DNA from: Tolypothrix brevis GSE-NOS-MK-07-07A
Lineage (GTDB): Bacteria > Cyanobacteriota > Cyanobacteriia > Cyanobacteriales > Nostocaceae
Reading direction: 5' to 3'
DNA: 64,000 nucleotides
Assembly: GCA_019358985.1 (NCBI GenBank)
Contig: JAHHIJ010000009.1
Location: 62,001-126,000 of the forward strand
Of this stretch, positions 62,040 through 64,000 are shown piece by piece (position 1 is the stretch's first letter; every line of letters starts with the position of its first letter). The notes below the pieces were generated by a model. That model was not told the DNA's origin. It ran no database searches and saw nothing but the letters and a program-made list of their open reading frames with translations. A program made the position numbers and the translations under genes.

Positions 62040-64000
62040 CTACTTCTCATCATCCGGTGGGTGTAAAACACTATCTCTATAAAGAATTAAATTCAGTACA
62101 TTTAACTCATTAGAAGTTAAAAGATACTTGTCTGTAAAAACTTTTTGCCTCATTTCCTCTAGACTGTAACTTCTAAAAACAACAAAAGGAAAATCTTGAT
62201 AATTGTTACCAATAGGCAAAATATTACCAACAGGATACAGCAAGCGAATATATGCAGCTAGGATATCACGGAAGCGTTCATCTTCAGGTTCATTAGGTTC
62301 ATTCGCAAAATATTCACTCATAGCCTCACCGCTAATAAATGCATATAATGGCAATGCATAATACTGATCAAAACGCTGGCTAAATTGTTCAAGTCTCTGT
62401 GTTTTTTCAACCCCATCCGTGAGCTTTGTGATTAACTCTATAGCATCCTTAATCGCAGAGCGCAAACTTTCCGGGTAAGATTTCCGGTGACTAATTTGCT
62501 GCATATTTAGCCACAATTCATCAGTAGAATTTGCAATATCAAGCAATCGTATTTGATAAATTTCTTCTAAAGTATTGTTAGCAATAGGCACTATCAACAG
62601 ACTACCACTAATGTAGCCCAGTTCAATTTTACCAAAATCCAGTAACTTATCTAGAGTGTGACAAATTTGATAAAAATCCCGATTGAAAGACTCCCGTAAC
62701 GCTAGATAATTAGATTTAGTTGTATCTCTAACAGTAAATTCTGCTCGTCCTAATAACTGTTCTAAGCTTGTATAAACCTTTTCTACTAAAACATCGCTTT
62801 TGTTTCTATAATGTTCTTTTTTCAATTGGTTGATGAGATTTACCATCTGAGCAGAAAATGTTTCACCAGCAGCTAAAACAGACTTACCACCTATAGGTAT
62901 AATGATAAAATTATCGCGTCCTATGCAACCAGAGCCAAAAATTCTGGTCATTATAGAAGCTTTCAAAATTAATAAGATATTTAACAGACTCAGCACACTT
63001 TCTTGTAAAGATAATTGCTGGTCATCCTGATAATAAACTGAACGTTCTGATAAATAGAAAACTAATTCTTTATCCTGACTATCTATCTTATCATTACCAC
63101 GACCTCTGTAAATTACTTGAATTACTTCCATGAGATTTTTCTCAATCTCAAATTTGGGAATTTCTACCAGGATGTGTTTAGCTTTGGGGAAGGATAAACC
63201 CCGACTTCCGGAAGAAGTCATAAAAACTACTTTTACGGTTTCTTGAAAATTCTGTATTTCTTTCTTTTCCTCTTCAGATATATTTGCGTGTATCTCCAGA
63301 TAATCGGTGAACTTATCAAATTGTCCCCGATGTTCTTTAATTCTTTCAATCAGTTCTGCTAATCTGCGCTGATTTTGGATGTAAACTATTATCTGGTCAA
63401 CATCAGATTGATTTAAAAAAGCTTCGATGTCTTTTAAAATCTCCTTTTGCAAACTTGCTTCCAAGTTATGTTTTTGCTTGAAACGCGCTTCATCAATAAA
63501 CTTGCAAGATTCTATCAATACTTTATATGTGATAGATAAACTTTTTGCCGGGTAGGAGTTAGTATTGATAACAGTTGCTGCGAAATCTTTAAATACTAAT
63601 GGTTGAATTGAAATAGGTTGAGCAATTTCTGTAGCACGACGAAAATAGATTTTGTCTGGTTCTGGTGATTTATCAGAAAGGTGTTGAATTATGACGTTTT
63701 TATCAACGATAGAAGCATCGGCAACAATCACCTTTGTATTAAAACCATACTGATTATCATTTAATTTATACGTAGATATAATCTTATGAATTCCATCTAA
63801 AAAGTGAACTCCGCTATCATCCCCTGTTATTTCATCTATCATGATGAATAAGTGCTTGATTCTGCCAGAAATCTCTCGCATTCTCTCAGGAAAGATTATA
63901 TTTTCTCTTTCGTTGTAAGCATTTCTAAATATTTTTTCAAAATGCTTCAAAGTGTCGTCAGTTTGTGTTTTTTTTAAAGCTTGGATAGAAGCAGTAGCGA
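62040..64000 (-). CDS. Helicase-like protein, N-terminal part beyond the window
   Basis: The frame is open from 62040 to the right edge, so the gene is partial. The segment beginning at TTG 63950 is probably not the true start, because codons upstream (… ALKKTQTDDT) continue without a stop. The visible part has a Walker B-like LFIMIDEITGDD and, about 230 residues on, a helicase C-like region VVFMTSSGSRGLSFPKAKHILVEI followed by VIQVIYRGRGNDKID, fitting motifs V and VI of superfamily 2. The remaining ~330 residues resemble no family I know. No neighbouring defence genes are visible on the left. Confidence 0.6.
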   Translation of the reverse strand, partial: ATASIQALKKTQTDDTLKHFEKIFRNAYNERENIIFPERMREISGRIKHLFIMIDEITGDDSGVHFLDGIHKIISTYKLNDNQYGFNTKVIVADASIVDKNVIIQHLSDKSPEPDKIYFRRATEIAQPISIQPLVFKDFAATVINTNSYPAKSLSITYKVLIESCKFIDEARFKQKHNLEASLQKEILKDIEAFLNQSDVDQIIVYIQNQRRLAELIERIKEHRGQFDKFTDYLEIHANISEEEKKEIQNFQETVKVVFMTSSGSRGLSFPKAKHILVEIPKFEIEKNLMEVIQVIYRGRGNDKIDSQDKELVFYLSERSVYYQDDQQLSLQESVLSLLNILLILKASIMTRIFGSGCIGRDNFIIIPIGGKSVLAAGETFSAQMVNLINQLKKEHYRNKSDVLVEKVYTSLEQLLGRAEFTVRDTTKSNYLALRESFNRDFYQICHTLDKLLDFGKIELGYISGSLLIVPIANNTLEEIYQIRLLDIANSTDELWLNMQQISHRKSYPESLRSAIKDAIELITKLTDGVEKTQRLEQFSQRFDQYYALPLYAFISGEAMSEYFANEPNEPEDERFRDILAAYIRLLYPVGNILPIGNNYQDFPFVVFRSYSLEEMRQKVFTDKYLLTSNELNVLNLILYRDSVLHPPDDEK

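Overview
The window is cyanobacterial chromosome, most likely from a filamentous Nostocales-type species. The evidence is an orange carotenoid protein, photosystem I PsaD, the NDH-1 subunit NdhN, a DUF3172 protein, a DICT-domain histidine kinase, very many HIP1 octamers (GCGATCGC), and spacers filled with heptamer-type short tandem repeats (TTGTTAG, GTCAAAA, GGGCAAT, GGGGACA).

Layout. (1) 1-4320: an initiator tRNA-fMet gene split by a group I intron, followed by a free-standing PD-(D/E)XK homing-endonuclease-like gene, a DUF697 GTPase, two small or decayed ORFs and a solitary C5 DNA methyltransferase. (2) 4497-9363: deoC, recO, an MFS transporter and a GT4 glycosyltransferase. (3) 9908-17904: the orange carotenoid protein, a secreted protein carrying a HIP1 minisatellite, a matrixin-like protease coupled to secG, gpmI, an ABC-F ATPase and a DUF2887 nuclease-like gene with a duplicated tail. 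(4) 18129-22714: a one-polypeptide MmeI-like restriction-modification enzyme, two paralogous XRE regulators and a hypothetical gene. (5) 22711-40946: one long minus-strand S10-spc-alpha ribosomal superoperon in the order rplC-rplD-rplW-rplB-rpsS-rplV-rpsC-rplP-rpmC-rpsQ-rplN-rplX-rplE-rpsH-rplF-rplR-rpsE-rplO-secY-adk-infA-rpmJ-rpsM-rpsK-rpoA-rplQ-truA-rplM-rpsI-rpmE-prfA. Most of its larger spacers hold short tandem repeats. (6) 41916-43975: ndhN, a GNAT acetyltransferase and an ABC-2 permease. (7) 44450-47483: a two-gene module, a small Pepco-like protein followed by a caspase / coiled-coil / TM / FGE-lectin protein. (8) 47976-64000: DUF3172, an AMIN-repeat protein, a cation/proton antiporter, an SGNH hydrolase, a GT4 enzyme, the DICT-GAF histidine kinase, psaD, trpE, an antitoxin-like gene, two Uma2 genes, and a helicase-like gene that runs off the right edge.

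Most notable. The last ~130 bp of the caspase-FGE gene look like the variable region of a diversity-generating retroelement (DGR): GC-rich, with a run of codons that keep a C or T third base while the first two bases vary. No reverse transcriptase or template repeat is in the window, so it would be a target acting in trans. Together with the Pepco-like partner this looks like a diversifying, protease-based conflict (defence or self-recognition) module. Second is the split tRNA-fMet whose homing-endonuclease gene lies just outside the intron.

A third theme is invasion by small palindromic elements. One copy has terminal inverted repeats and a 9-bp target duplication. Others sit in frame inside trpE, at the 3' end of a hypothetical gene and at the 5' end of the protease gene; recO carries an in-frame low-complexity repeat.
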